A stretch of 64,000 bases of DNA from positions 24,771 through 88,770 of the forward strand of contig NZ_CAIJDE010000069.1 of NCBI RefSeq assembly GCF_903819335.1, read 5' to 3'. The stretch comes from Flavobacterium panici (lineage in GTDB: Bacteria; Bacteroidota; Bacteroidia; Flavobacteriales; Flavobacteriaceae). Below are positions 53,025 through 61,879 of the stretch, one piece after another. Within the stretch, counting starts at the first letter, position 1; every line of letters starts with the position of its first letter. The notes below the pieces were generated by a model. It had not been told where the DNA came from, did no database searches, and saw only the letters and a program-made list of their open reading frames with translations. Made by a program: the position numbers and the translations under genes.

Positions 53025-53858
53025 TTATGGTAACCATTTATTTTCTCCAAAGTTTGGTTTTCTTTTTTCTAAAAAGGCATTTCTTCCTTCTTTAGCTTCT
53101 TCTGTCATATAGGCTAAACGTGTTGCTTCTCCAGCAAAAACCTGTTGTCCAACCATTCCGTCGTCGGTTAAGTTCATGGCGAATTTTAGCATTTTGATAG
53201 AAGTTGGAGATTTTTGAAGGATTTCCTGTGCCCATTCGTATGCAGTAGCTTCTAATTCATCATGAGGAATTACAGCATTTACCATTCCCATTTCAAAAGC
53301 TTCCTGAGCTGAATAATTTCTTCCTAAAAAGAAAATTTCACGCGCTTTTTTCTGCCCAACCATTTTAGCTAAATAAGCAGATCCGTAACCACCGTCAAAG
53401 CTGGTAACATCAGCATCTGTCTGCTTAAAAATCGCGTGTTCCTTACTTGCCAGCGTCATATCGCAAACTACGTGTAAACTGTGTCCGCCGCCTACAGCCC
53501 AGCCTGGAACAACTGCAATAACTACTTTTGGCATAAAACGAATTAAACGCTGTACTTCAAGAATATTTAAACGATGCTGACCGTCTTCTCCAACATATCC
53601 CTGATGTCCACGCGCATTTTGATCGCCTCCGCTGCAAAACGAGTAAACGCCGTCTTTTGTCGATGGCCCTTCTGCAGAAAGCAAAACTACTCCAATTGAA
53701 GTGTCTTCTTGCGCGTCATAAAAAGCCTGGTATAATTCTGAAGTTGTTTTAGGTCTGAAGGCATTTCTAACATTTGGCCTGTTAAAAGCAATTCTGGCAA
53801 CTCCATTACATTTTTTATAGGTTATATCTTCAAATTCTCTGGCTGTAATCCAATCCAT
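53025..53858 (-). CDS. menB: 1,4-Dihydroxy-2-naphthoyl-CoA synthase
   Basis: 277 residues of the crotonase family. CSGGDQNARGHQGYV and VVIAVVPGWAVGGGHSLHVVCDMTLAS are the oxyanion-hole and CoA-binding blocks. DADVTSFDGGYGSAYLAKMVGQKKAREIFFLGRNYSA is the MenB-specific block with the Asp/Gly/Ser set. It converts OSB-CoA to DHNA-CoA in the cytoplasm. No neighbouring menE is in the window. The promoter lies in the gap upstream (53859-54000). Confidence 0.95.
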   Translation of the reverse strand: MDWITAREFEDITYKKCNGVARIAFNRPNVRNAFRPKTTSELYQAFYDAQEDTSIGVVLLSAEGPSTKDGVYSFCSGGDQNARGHQGYVGEDGQHRLNILEVQRLIRFMPKVVIAVVPGWAVGGGHSLHVVCDMTLASKEHAIFKQTDADVTSFDGGYGSAYLAKMVGQKKAREIFFLGRNYSAQEAFEMGMVNAVIPHDELEATAYEWAQEILQKSPTSIKMLKFAMNLTDDGMVGQQVFAGEATRLAYMTEEAKEGRNAFLEKRKPNFGENKWLP

Positions 53859-54651
53859 TTCTGTTTGTTTTATTTAAAAATTATAGTGTAAAAATAAACC
53901 ATTTTTTACATTTTTCTCTATTCAATTTTGTTTAAGTAACAGCTATTTTTTCATTCAATGTTAACAATTGGACTCCCTGTACAAAAAATAACACTTTTTA
54001 ACATTAGTATTAAAAAATAATGAGTAATTTTACACCCTAGAAATCAACAAGATACAAACATTTTGTTGACATAAGATTGATTTTCTTTCACTGATTTATT
54101 AACCTAAAAAATGATTTTTTTGAGAAAATTTAAAAAATTTGTCGCTCATTTTTTAATGGTTTTAAATAGTAAACCTATTAGAAATGAGCAAATGATTTAC
54201 TCGTTTGTCAAAATTTCAAAAAGGAGATAGTAACACCTAAGGTTAAACGCTAGAATTGTTTTGTAATTAGTATCAAATTGATTACGAAAAGAGGAAAAAT
54301 GCTAACTAAAACTTTCTATAAGTTATTTTATTAAACCAAATGGATTAGCCGTGAAATTAATTTTTTGCTTTTAAGATAAACGCAATAATTGTTTAAAGAC
54401 ATACCATCAAGAAAGAAGTTTCTAAAATTCGTAAAGTGCTTACTTTCAAGATGAATTCGAATTATTTTATTTCTGTTTTTTTTTAATTACAATTTTTTTT
54501 AAAACTAGAATAAAAAGGGAAAGGCTGCTTGTAATGAGCAGCCTTTCTTGTTATAATGTTTAATAAATCCCAAAAAATAAAATTCAAAATTCCAATATAT
54601 TCTTGATGAGTTGGAATTTGGAATTTAAAATATTGGAATTTTAGAGAAATT
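53859..54651. other. 793-bp gap upstream of menB with hairpins and short ORFs, possible ncRNA
   Basis: No conventional gene. GCTCATTT (54144-54151) pairs with AAATGAGC (54182-54189). A 39-codon ORF (54111-54230) encodes a basic peptide starting MIFLRKFKKF and ending KISKRR; an 11-codon ORF at 54299-54334 has a GAGGAAAAATG start. A strong hairpin, GAAAGGCTGCT/AGCAGCCTTTC (54519-54547), follows. This could be a structured RNA or leader of about 500 nt, or simply the menB promoter region plus terminator of the gene at 54652. Confidence 0.35.
54519..54547. terminator. Hairpin terminator
   Basis: GAAAGGCTGCT and AGCAGCCTTTC form an 11-bp stem around TGTAATG. The T-rich side on the minus strand (CCCTTTTTA) suits the gene at 54652; the plus-strand side is weaker. 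Confidence 0.7.
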
Positions 54652-55506
54652 TTATTCTTTTACCAGATAAATTCCATCTTCTTTAATTTCAATGAGTTTC
54701 TCTTTGTATAAAGCTCCTACAGCCTTTTTAAAAGTTTTTTTACTCATTTTTAAAACCGTTTTTATGTCTTCTGGATGCGAATTGTCATTTAGACGTAAAA
54801 AACCACGGTTGGCTCTCAATTCATCTAAAATCTTCTCTGCATTTGGCTCAATACTCTGATAACCTTGAATTTGCAATGCAACATCAATTTTATTATCAGG
54901 ACGAATGGTTTTAATGTAACCGCGCATTCTGTCTCCGGTTCTTATTGAATCGTCATAAACTTCATCTTTGTACAAAAGACCTTTATGCTGTTCGTTTATA
55001 ATTACATTTATTCCCAATTCTGTAATGTGAGAAACTATTAAATCAACTTCTTCTCCTTTTTCAACTGTAAGCTGATCGTTATTTAAAAATTGGTTCAACT
55101 TACTTGAAGCCACCAAACGATTGGTTTTTTCATCTTTAAAAAGATAAACAAGGTAGCGTTTTCCCTTTTCCATTGGGCGCGCTTGTTCTTTAAATGGAAC
55201 CAAAATGTCTTTTTCCATTCCCCAATCCATAAAAGCACCAACATTATTGATATAGTTTACTCTTAAAAGTGCAAACTCATTCAATAAAATATAAGGTTCA
55301 AGTGTAGTGGCTACAGGGCGTTGTTCGTGATCTAAATAAACAAAAACGACAAGTTCTTCGCCTATTTCAAATTCATTTGGAACATATTTATTTGGTAATA
55401 AAACATCGTGAATTCCGTCTGGATCTTTTTCAGGATTTCCTAAAAAAAGACCAACTTTTGTATCACGTAATATAGTTAGTGTATTGTATTTTCCTATTTC
55501 AAGCAT
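54652..55506 (-). CDS. CvfB-type S1 RNA-binding protein
   Basis: 284 residues from ATG 55506 (MLEIGKYNTL). An in-frame start 16 codons upstream is less likely. Three S1-like beta-barrels can be followed: TKVGLFLGNPE...DVLLPNKY, LLRVNYINNVGAFMDWGMEKDILVPFKEQ, and LIVSHITELGINVIINEQHKGLLYKDEVYD. A C-terminal winged helix follows (LKMSKKTFKKAVGALYKEKLIEIKEDGIYLV). The layout matches the CvfB family, which binds RNA. Alone on the minus strand. Confidence 0.93.
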   Translation of the reverse strand: MLEIGKYNTLTILRDTKVGLFLGNPEKDPDGIHDVLLPNKYVPNEFEIGEELVVFVYLDHEQRPVATTLEPYILLNEFALLRVNYINNVGAFMDWGMEKDILVPFKEQARPMEKGKRYLVYLFKDEKTNRLVASSKLNQFLNNDQLTVEKGEEVDLIVSHITELGINVIINEQHKGLLYKDEVYDDSIRTGDRMRGYIKTIRPDNKIDVALQIQGYQSIEPNAEKILDELRANRGFLRLNDNSHPEDIKTVLKMSKKTFKKAVGALYKEKLIEIKEDGIYLVKE

Positions 55507-55612
55507 TTTTCTTAAGATTCTAATTTGAAAAGCATCTAAGCTTCTAAGGTGCAAATGTACGAAGTTTGAAATCGTAAATGAAAAATGTTTTGGATTATGG
55601 TATATAAAAAGA

Positions 55613-55640
55613 AAAAAGCGCCAATTTTGACGCTTTTACT
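55613..55640 (-). terminator. Terminator of the DUF2853 gene
   Basis: On the minus strand AAAAGCGTCAA pairs with TTGGCGCTTTT (one U-G pair) and is followed by Ts. The G-U pair makes the minus-strand RNA the better-folded one. Confidence 0.72.
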
Positions 55641-55644
55641 TTTT

Positions 55645-55986
55645 TTATTTATAAACACTTTCTTTTTTAAAGTGAACTGTTAATAGATAGTATACAACAG
55701 CTCTGTATTTGTGTTTATTAGATTTTCCGTATTTTTCTAAAACTGCATGAATTGCTCCAAACAATTCCGGACTATCAGGTAAACCAAGTTTTTTTACCAA
55801 AAAGTTTTTTTTAACTGTTTCTAGTTCTGACTCTTGAGTTCCAGCTACAACTGAAGCATCGTCATTGTATATCGCTGGTCCGCAGCCAATGGTTACTTTT
55901 GTCAACAAATCCATATTTGGAGTTACTCCGCATTTCTCTTTTAAATCTGCTGCATACTTCTGAATTAATTCTTCTCTTTTACTCAT
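55645..55986 (-). CDS. DUF2853 family protein
   Basis: 113 residues (MSKREELIQKYAADLKEKCGVTPNMDLLTKVTIGCGPAIYNDDASVVAGTQESELETVKKNFLVKKLGLPDSPELFGAIHAVLEKYGKSNKHKYRAVVYYLL). It matches DUF2853, a small soluble helical family of unknown function with a conserved GCGPAIYN stretch. No neighbouring gene on the same transcript; it ends at its own terminator. Confidence 0.88.
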   Translation of the reverse strand: MSKREELIQKYAADLKEKCGVTPNMDLLTKVTIGCGPAIYNDDASVVAGTQESELETVKKNFLVKKLGLPDSPELFGAIHAVLEKYGKSNKHKYRAVVYYLLTVHFKKESVYK

Positions 55987-56078
55987 AATAAATTTAATAT
56001 TGGTTACTAATTATGCAGCCAAATCTAAATATTATTATGAGCTAAAACAAATATTTAACACAATTTAACTTACAAAAA

Positions 56079-57743
56079 CTAAACAAGCTCTTTAAAGTAT
56101 TGTTTTAAAATTACATCATTTTCAGCAGTTGGGGTAAAAACTTCCAGTATTCCCGGTGCTTCATTTTCAATATAAAGTTTATCTAAATTCTCATTTAGTT
56201 CAGCTAAATTACTGGCTTTATAATAATTACAACCGTACATTTTTGCCAAATGTTCTGCGGTTAAATGATGTGAAGTTTCAAAATAGGTATTAAAAACAGG
56301 TTTTTCTTCATGTCCGGGTAAAATCCTGAAAATTCCCCCTCCTCCATTATTGATTATAATAATTTTGAAGTTTTTAGGAATATAAGAATTCCATAAAGCG
56401 TTACTGTCGTATAAAAAGCTGATATCGCCTGTTATAAAAACAGTTTGTTTTCCGCTTCCTACGGCTGAACCAACTGCAGTTGAAGTACTTCCGTCAATTC
56501 CGCTTGTTCCTCTGTTGCAAAATACTTCAATTGAAGGATCAATTTCAATTAACTGTGCATAACGAATTGCCGAACTGTTACTAATTTGCAACTGAATATT
56601 TTTAGGAAGCGATTCAATTACTTTTTCAAAAACTTTAAAGTCTGAAAAAGGAATTTTCTTTAGATATTCTTCTTTTCTTTTATTTCTTAAACTGTAAATT
56701 TTATCGATTTTCGAAAAGTAATTACTCGCTTTAAATTCTGTTTTCGGAAGCAGATCTTTAAAAAAATCATTTGGTTCCATTACAAAATGTTTACTTAAAG
56801 CATTGAATGTATCATAAGCACGTAAAGTATCTATATGCCAGTGATGTGCAGGTTTATATTTTCGTAAAAAAGCTTTAATACGTTTGGATACAATCATACC
56901 TCCAAAAGTGATTAAAACCTGGGCTTCCAATTCTTTAAAATCAGAATCGTCAAATGGAGTAATTAAAGTATCTATACTATTAATAAAACTCGGATGATGT
57001 ATGTTTGAAGTCGTTTCTGTAAGAACTACAATCGATGGATCGTTTGCAAAGTTTTCCAGAATTTCCTTATCTACAGAATTTACTTCATTTATTCCGCCTA
57101 TGAGAATTAGTTTTCTTTTTGCCGAATTCCAAATAGAAACAATTTCTTCAATGTTATCAATAATTTTGGTTGGAATTTCTTCTTCCGGAGTTGTAATTTT
57201 TGGCTCTACAGAAAGTTCAGAAACCGTTTCATATAATGGCTCTTCAAATGGTGCATTGATATGAACCGGACCTTTTTGAAGAATGGCTGTTTCTATGGCT
57301 TTATTGATTTTTAAGTCGTTTTCTACCGAAGCCTCTTCGGTTAAATTAGCATTAAAAACAGAATGATTTAAGTAGACATTTTCCTGACGAATGGTTTGCC
57401 CGTCGCCAATATCAATTTTACTCTGCGGACGATCTGCAGAAATTACAATTAACGGAATCTGACTGTAAAATGCCTCGGCTACAGCCGGATAATAATTCAA
57501 TAGTGCCGATCCTGACGTACAAACAACAGCCGTAGGCTTTTTGGTCTGCATTGCAATTCCTAAAGCAAAGAATGCGGCACAGCGCTCATCGGCAATACTG
57601 TAACATTTAAAATTTGGATTTTGTGCGAAACCAATCGTCAAAGGTGCATTTCGTGAACCTGGAGAAATTATAATATTATGAATTCCTTTTGCTGAACAAA
57701 TCTCGATAATGCTTTGTGCAAGCGCTATTTTGGGGTAAATCAT
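56079..57743 (-). CDS. menD: SEPHCHC synthase (2-succinyl-5-enolpyruvyl-6-hydroxy-3-cyclohexene-1-carboxylate synthase)
   Basis: 554 residues of ThDP-dependent type. IIISPGSRNAPLTIGFA and VVCTSGSALLNYYPAVAEAFYSQIPLIVISADRP are the N-terminal domain blocks, and the C-terminal ThDP motif is GDISFLYDSNALWN...NNGGGGIFR. Matches MenD in order and length. It makes the first committed intermediate of menaquinone synthesis from isochorismate. The isochorismate synthase gene is not in the window. Confidence 0.94.
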   Translation of the reverse strand: MIYPKIALAQSIIEICSAKGIHNIIISPGSRNAPLTIGFAQNPNFKCYSIADERCAAFFALGIAMQTKKPTAVVCTSGSALLNYYPAVAEAFYSQIPLIVISADRPQSKIDIGDGQTIRQENVYLNHSVFNANLTEEASVENDLKINKAIETAILQKGPVHINAPFEEPLYETVSELSVEPKITTPEEEIPTKIIDNIEEIVSIWNSAKRKLILIGGINEVNSVDKEILENFANDPSIVVLTETTSNIHHPSFINSIDTLITPFDDSDFKELEAQVLITFGGMIVSKRIKAFLRKYKPAHHWHIDTLRAYDTFNALSKHFVMEPNDFFKDLLPKTEFKASNYFSKIDKIYSLRNKRKEEYLKKIPFSDFKVFEKVIESLPKNIQLQISNSSAIRYAQLIEIDPSIEVFCNRGTSGIDGSTSTAVGSAVGSGKQTVFITGDISFLYDSNALWNSYIPKNFKIIIINNGGGGIFRILPGHEEKPVFNTYFETSHHLTAEHLAKMYGCNYYKASNLAELNENLDKLYIENEAPGILEVFTPTAENDVILKQYFKELV

Positions 57744-57918
57744 TCTAAATGGTGTATAATTTTTAAAGAAAATATATTGCTTAAAATTTTCTTTTGCGAT
57801 TACAAAGTTACAAACTTCGCGCTTTATTTAACTTATATATTAGGAAGATATTAAGACTGATTTTGTAAAAAGGGAATATATTTGTAAAACAGAATTTCTT
57901 TATTAAAATTAACCCTTT

Positions 57919-59094
57919 ATGCGTTATTTATATTTACTTTTTCTTTTCGTTTCGCTGCAAACCGTAAACTCTCAAAATCAATTTACTGTTGACGGAATAA
58001 CGTACAAAACGGCTCTTGAAAATGCTAAAACACAAGGTAAACCTGTTTTTGTAATGTTGTATGCAGATTGGTGTCCGCATTGTAACCAAATGAAAAAAGA
58101 AGTTTTCAGTGATCAGAATGTGATGGATTTTTTAAACAAAAATTACAGCTGCGTTTGGAAAAACATTGAAAAAGAAGAAGGAATAGCGCTTAAAAATAAG
58201 TTTAAAACGACTTCACTTCCGGCATTTTTGTTTTTAGATGCCAATGAAACTCTTTTGTATGCTTTAAAAGGTGAAATGAAAAAAGAAGATTTTCTGGCGG
58301 AAGCTAATTATGCTTTAAATCCTAAATTACAGCTTCCATATTTAGAAAAAGATTTTCTGGCTGATCCTAGTAATTCAACAAAATTCTTTACTTATTTGAA
58401 TACATTAAAAAAAGGAAAAGACAGAACAGAATTATCGATACCTACTCATATTTATCTACAGACACAATCAGATGCTCAATTGGTTAGCGAAACCAATTGG
58501 CGTGTGATCGCCAATGGTGTTACTGATATTAATTCGAGAGAATTTCAATATGTTTTAAAACATCAAAAAGAATTTGCTGCTGTGGCGTCGCAAAATCGTG
58601 TTGATCGAAAAGTAGAAAGTATTGTAAACGAATTACTTCGTCCGCTTGTGGATAATTTGGATACTATAAATTATTATAAACAAAGAGAAGTTGCCAAATC
58701 GATTCGATTGCAAAAAACGGATTCTCTTGTTTTTAAATTTGATTTAACTTTGGCAGAACGTACCGAAAAGTGGGATTTTTATAAAAAAGTGACTTTGGAA
58801 GATACTGAGAAACTGGTTTGGAACGATGCCAGTTTCTTAAAAGATATTGGACAGACTTATCTAAAACATATTAATGATACGGAAAGTTTGAAAAAATCAA
58901 TTTCGTGGGTAAAGCATTCTTTAGAATTAACGGATTCTTACGATGGAAATTTACTCATTGCCCGACTTTATAATAAAATAAAAGACAAAAAACAGGCATT
59001 AAAATATGCTAAAGATGCCAAAGCTATTGGTAAAGAAATGGGCTGGAACACCAAAGATATTGATACTTTACTGGCTGAATTAAATTCTAAATAA
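57919..59094 (+). CDS. Secreted thioredoxin-like protein
   Basis: 391 residues with a signal peptide (YLYLLFLFVSLQTVNSQ). It carries a thioredoxin domain whose active site is Cys52-Pro-His-Cys55 (YADWCPHCNQMKKEVF), followed by the cis-Pro loop TTSLPAFLFLD. The remaining ~250 residues are helical and unrecognised; near the C-terminus ISWVKHSLELTDSYDGNLLIARLYNKIKDKKQALKYAKDAK looks TPR-like. It likely handles disulfides in the periplasm. Monocistronic, 70 bp before the GNAT gene. Confidence 0.88.
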   Translation: MRYLYLLFLFVSLQTVNSQNQFTVDGITYKTALENAKTQGKPVFVMLYADWCPHCNQMKKEVFSDQNVMDFLNKNYSCVWKNIEKEEGIALKNKFKTTSLPAFLFLDANETLLYALKGEMKKEDFLAEANYALNPKLQLPYLEKDFLADPSNSTKFFTYLNTLKKGKDRTELSIPTHIYLQTQSDAQLVSETNWRVIANGVTDINSREFQYVLKHQKEFAAVASQNRVDRKVESIVNELLRPLVDNLDTINYYKQREVAKSIRLQKTDSLVFKFDLTLAERTEKWDFYKKVTLEDTEKLVWNDASFLKDIGQTYLKHINDTESLKKSISWVKHSLELTDSYDGNLLIARLYNKIKDKKQALKYAKDAKAIGKEMGWNTKDIDTLLAELNSK

Positions 59095-59164
59095 ACTTAA
59101 AATAATAAACACGAATTTCACTAATACTTTTTTTGTAACGTGAAACTTTAAAAAGATTAAAACC

Positions 59165-59662
59165 ATGAGCCTTATTCTTAGACCTGCAACCACAAACGAT
59201 TTAGGGAAAATTCTTGATATTGTAAATCATTCTATTCTGCATACCACGGCAAATTATAGTTATGATATTCAAACTCTTGAAGTACAAACAAAATGGTTTG
59301 AAGATAAAAAAGCTAAAAACCTTCCTATTGTTGTAGCAGATTTAGATGGCGAAGTTGTTGGTTTTGGGAGTTATGGTCAGTTTCGTGAAAAAATTGGGTA
59401 TCAATATACTGTTGAGCATTCTGTTTATGTGGTTGATAATGTTATTGGAAAAGGAATTGGCTCTAAATTATTAACTGAATTAATTCGTTTGGCTAAAGAA
59501 CAAGGTTATCACGTTATGATTGGTGCTATCGATGCGGATAATGCGGGAAGTATTGCTTTTCATGAAAAATTTGGATTTGTAGCAATCGGGACGATTCGTG
59601 AAGTTGGATATAAGTTTGATCATTGGCTGGATTTGGTTTTTATGCAGCTTATATTGGCGTAG
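59165..59662 (+). CDS. GNAT-family N-acetyltransferase (phosphinothricin-acetyltransferase-like)
   Basis: 165 residues with the GNAT core: ILRPATTNDLGKILDIVNHSILHTTANYSY, VVGFGSYGQFREKIGYQYTVEHSVYVVDNVIGKGIGSKLLTELIRLAKEQG (acetyl-CoA R/Q-x-x-G-x-G/A equivalent GKGIGS) and AIDADNAGSIAFHEKFGFVAIGTIREVGYKFDHWLDLVFMQL. The C-terminal pattern is that of phosphinothricin/methionine-sulfoximine acetyltransferase-like proteins; the actual substrate is unknown. Confidence 0.92.
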   Translation: MSLILRPATTNDLGKILDIVNHSILHTTANYSYDIQTLEVQTKWFEDKKAKNLPIVVADLDGEVVGFGSYGQFREKIGYQYTVEHSVYVVDNVIGKGIGSKLLTELIRLAKEQGYHVMIGAIDADNAGSIAFHEKFGFVAIGTIREVGYKFDHWLDLVFMQLILA

Positions 59663-59970
59663 ATTGCACGCGGATTTTACGGATTTTTTTTCGATTCTGA
59701 AAACTTGGAAGAAAAATCGAATACGGATATTGGCGTAAATAGTACGCGGATTTTACGGGTTCGCTATCGCGAATGCGCGGATTAGTAAGGATTTTTTCTT
59801 TTCGCTTTTTTGTCATTTCGAGGAACGAGAAATTGCACAAGAAACTCGACAAAGATTGGCGATTTTCTTTGAGGAAATACTAGTGCGATTTCTCCTTTCG
59901 TCGAAATGACAAGACTTTGAGGAAAACCTTTGTCCCTTTGTAACTTTGCCACTTTGAACCTTTAAAAAAA
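59663..59970. repeat. Dispersed repeats shared with the recQ downstream region
   Basis: The words GCACGCGGATTTTACGGATT and CGCTATCGCGAA (59660-59785) and the gaacgagaaattgcacaag / tgcgatttctcctttcgtcgaaatgac pair (59820-59910) repeat 31447-31610 in the same order. No gene is seen. Confidence 0.75.
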
Positions 59971-60012
59971 ATCCCCAAATTTGAAATGAATTCAAATTTG
60001 GGGATTTTTTTA
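59971..60012. terminator. Bidirectional terminator with perfect 15-bp stem
   Basis: ATCCCCAAATTTGAA (59971-59985) pairs with TTCAAATTTGGGGAT (59991-60005), flanked by A- and T-runs. It serves the glutathione peroxidase gene on the minus strand. Confidence 0.9.
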
Positions 60013-60026
60013 TCTAAAGTTCTAAA

Positions 60027-60614
60027 TTAACTTTTAATCCAATTGATAACTTCTGGATCTGTAACTAAAGTTTTTGGCTTAATTACTTTTACCAATTCTC
60101 CTTTTTCGTTGATTAGGTATTTTTGGAAATTCCACTCTACTTCAGAATCCTGTAAACCATTTTTAGATTTTTGAGTCAGGAATTTATAAACCTCGCACAT
60201 ATCATCGCCTTTTACAGAAACTTTATCCATCATAGGGAAAGTTACACCGTAATTTTGTTGGCAGAAAGTTTCGATTTCTTTGTTTGTTCCAGGTTCCTGA
60301 GATGCAAAATTGTTTGCCGGGAAACCTACAATTACAAAACCTTTGTCTTTGTATTGTTTGTAAACCGCTTCAAGGTCTTTGTATTGAGGAGTTAATCCGC
60401 ATTTTGATGCTGTATTTACAATTAGGACTTTTTTGCCTTTTAAAGAAGCAAAATCAAAAGTATTACCTGATAAATCTTCCACTTTAAACTGATAAATATT
60501 TTCTTTTGCCATAGCTTTATCTGATTTAGATAATTTTGTTGTGCTTGTTTGAGCCTGAGTTGGTGCACTTAATAAAAGTAAGGCACTGCATGCTATAAAT
60601 AGTATTTTTTTCAT
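60027..60614 (-). CDS. Glutathione-peroxidase-family protein (Cys type), secreted
   Basis: 195 residues: a signal peptide (KKILFIACSALLLLSAPTQAQ) and GPx domain. NTASKCGLTPQYKDL contains the peroxidatic Cys72, FPANNFASQEPGTNKEI supplies the Gln, and VEWNFQKYLI the Trp-Asn pair. Cys-type members usually reduce peroxides with thioredoxin rather than glutathione. The signal peptide places it in the periplasm or attached to the inner membrane, unusual but common in flavobacteria. Monocistronic. Confidence 0.92.
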   Translation of the reverse strand: MKKILFIACSALLLLSAPTQAQTSTTKLSKSDKAMAKENIYQFKVEDLSGNTFDFASLKGKKVLIVNTASKCGLTPQYKDLEAVYKQYKDKGFVIVGFPANNFASQEPGTNKEIETFCQQNYGVTFPMMDKVSVKGDDMCEVYKFLTQKSKNGLQDSEVEWNFQKYLINEKGELVKVIKPKTLVTDPEVINWIKS

Positions 60615-60695
60615 TGTATAATTTTTTATAAAATTAATTAAAATCTGTATTGCTGAATATTTTTGCCGCTTTTATTTTTATTAATAATAAGTTAA

Positions 60696-60735
60696 ATAAA
60701 AAATGAAGCCCGGCGTTAATCAGACGCCGGGCTTC
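60696..60735 (-). terminator. Strong GC-rich terminator for a minus-strand transcript
   Basis: GAAGCCCGGCGT (60705-60716) pairs perfectly with ACGCCGGGCTTC (60724-60735). On the minus strand the stem is followed by ATTTTTTATTT; on the plus strand only Cs follow. It implies a minus-strand transcript arriving from beyond 60735. Confidence 0.7.
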
Positions 60736-60946
60736 CCCCCATACAAACAAATCAAACCATGAATTAATTATTTGTCTCTTTTATATTTTTAAATTATAGT
60801 TGATGCCCCGGTTATAATGAAAATCTTTAATCTTAATCGCACTAATTCAATTATCTATGGCGTTTATAGTGGAAATTTCAGTTCGTTTAGCATGCGTGAT
60901 TACTATTAGTGTTTTTGATTTTCAGTTGGAAGTCCGAGGACATCAA

Positions 60947-61075
60947 CTATTCAATATTTTTATTTAGTTCATTTTGAACGATTTCATTTTTAAAATCTTT
61001 ATTGGTAAAATTTATCAGCGATAAAACGGTTGTTAAACCCACAATTAATATTTTAAATTTTTCTATCCCGCGCAT
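60947..61075 (-). CDS. Candidate 42-residue small membrane peptide
   Basis: An ATG at 61075 opens 42 codons ending TAG. The product starts MRGIEKFKILIVGLTTVLSL, has one hydrophobic helix (about 8-24), and ends in a charged tail (NEIVQNELNKNIE). No clear ribosome binding site, but a minus-strand terminator lies 212 bp downstream. Nothing is known of the family; it may be a small regulatory or toxin-like peptide, or chance. It lies in the 734-bp gap between gpx and the ECF sigma gene, which otherwise holds only AT-rich DNA. Confidence 0.35.
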   Translation of the reverse strand: MRGIEKFKILIVGLTTVLSLINFTNKDFKNEIVQNELNKNIE

Positions 61076-61348
61076 AATTTTTAACTTTTAAAAAAAAAAT
61101 TTACTAATTGCTTAATCTTTCCCTTTTTCATTTTCCATCTATAATGTTATATACGAAAAGGGTTTATTTTTGGATTTAAAAAAAGTAAAAAAAATTGCAC
61201 TTTTTTTCTAAATTTTATCTAAAGCCTTTATTTATCTAAGGTTTTAACTACAAAAAAAAATATTTTTTTCACAAAAAAATAAATTATCTTTATCTCACGT
61301 TATAAGAAAATTTCGATAAAATTATATTTAAGCTTTAAATCCAAATCT

Positions 61349-61879
61349 ATGAGTCAAGAAGAATTATTAGTTTTAATTTACAAAAAAGACGAAAGAGCTT
61401 TTACCCACTTGTACGATATGTACTCAAAAAGTTTATTTTCAGTCATTAATGTTTTAATCAAAAATCGTGAAGAAGCCGAAGACGTTTTGCAGGAAGTTTT
61501 TGTAAAAATCTGGAAAAACATCGATTCTTATAACGAAAGTAAAGGCCGATTTTACACCTGGATCCTTAATATAGCTAGGAATACGTCGATTGACAAGCTG
61601 AGATCCAAAAATTTTAATAACAGCCAAAAAAACCTTTCCTCGGATAATTTCGTAAATCTGTTAGATGACAGTAATAAATTAATTAATAGAATTGATACAA
61701 TTGGAATTCAGGAGTTCGTAAAGAAACTGAAACCAAAATGTATAGAAATTATTGATTTATTATTTTTCAAAGGATATACCCAGCAAGAAGCTTCAGAAGA
61801 ATTGGCACTGCCACTGGGAACTATCAAAACTCAAAACAGAAACTGTATTAACGATTTAAGAAATTATTTAAAAATATAA
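61349..61879 (+). CDS. ECF-subfamily RNA polymerase sigma-70 factor
   Basis: 176 residues with sigma region 2 (AFTHLYDMYSKSLFSVINVLIKNREEAEDVLQEVFVKIWKNIDSYNESKGRFYTWILNIARNTSIDKLRS) and region 4 (KPKCIEIIDLLFFKGYTQQEASEELALPLGTIKTQNRNCINDLRNYL). The stop codon TAA overlaps the start of the anti-sigma gene (TAATGG at 61877-61882), so the pair is translationally coupled. The upstream 270 bp are AT-rich and contain the promoter. Confidence 0.95.
   Translation: MSQEELLVLIYKKDERAFTHLYDMYSKSLFSVINVLIKNREEAEDVLQEVFVKIWKNIDSYNESKGRFYTWILNIARNTSIDKLRSKNFNNSQKNLSSDNFVNLLDDSNKLINRIDTIGIQEFVKKLKPKCIEIIDLLFFKGYTQQEASEELALPLGTIKTQNRNCINDLRNYLKI

Noticed and set aside
60705..60735. Attachment site or rho-independent terminator for gpx
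   Set aside because: It lies upstream of the gpx start (60614) and has Ts only on the minus strand coming from the far side, so it cannot end gpx transcription.
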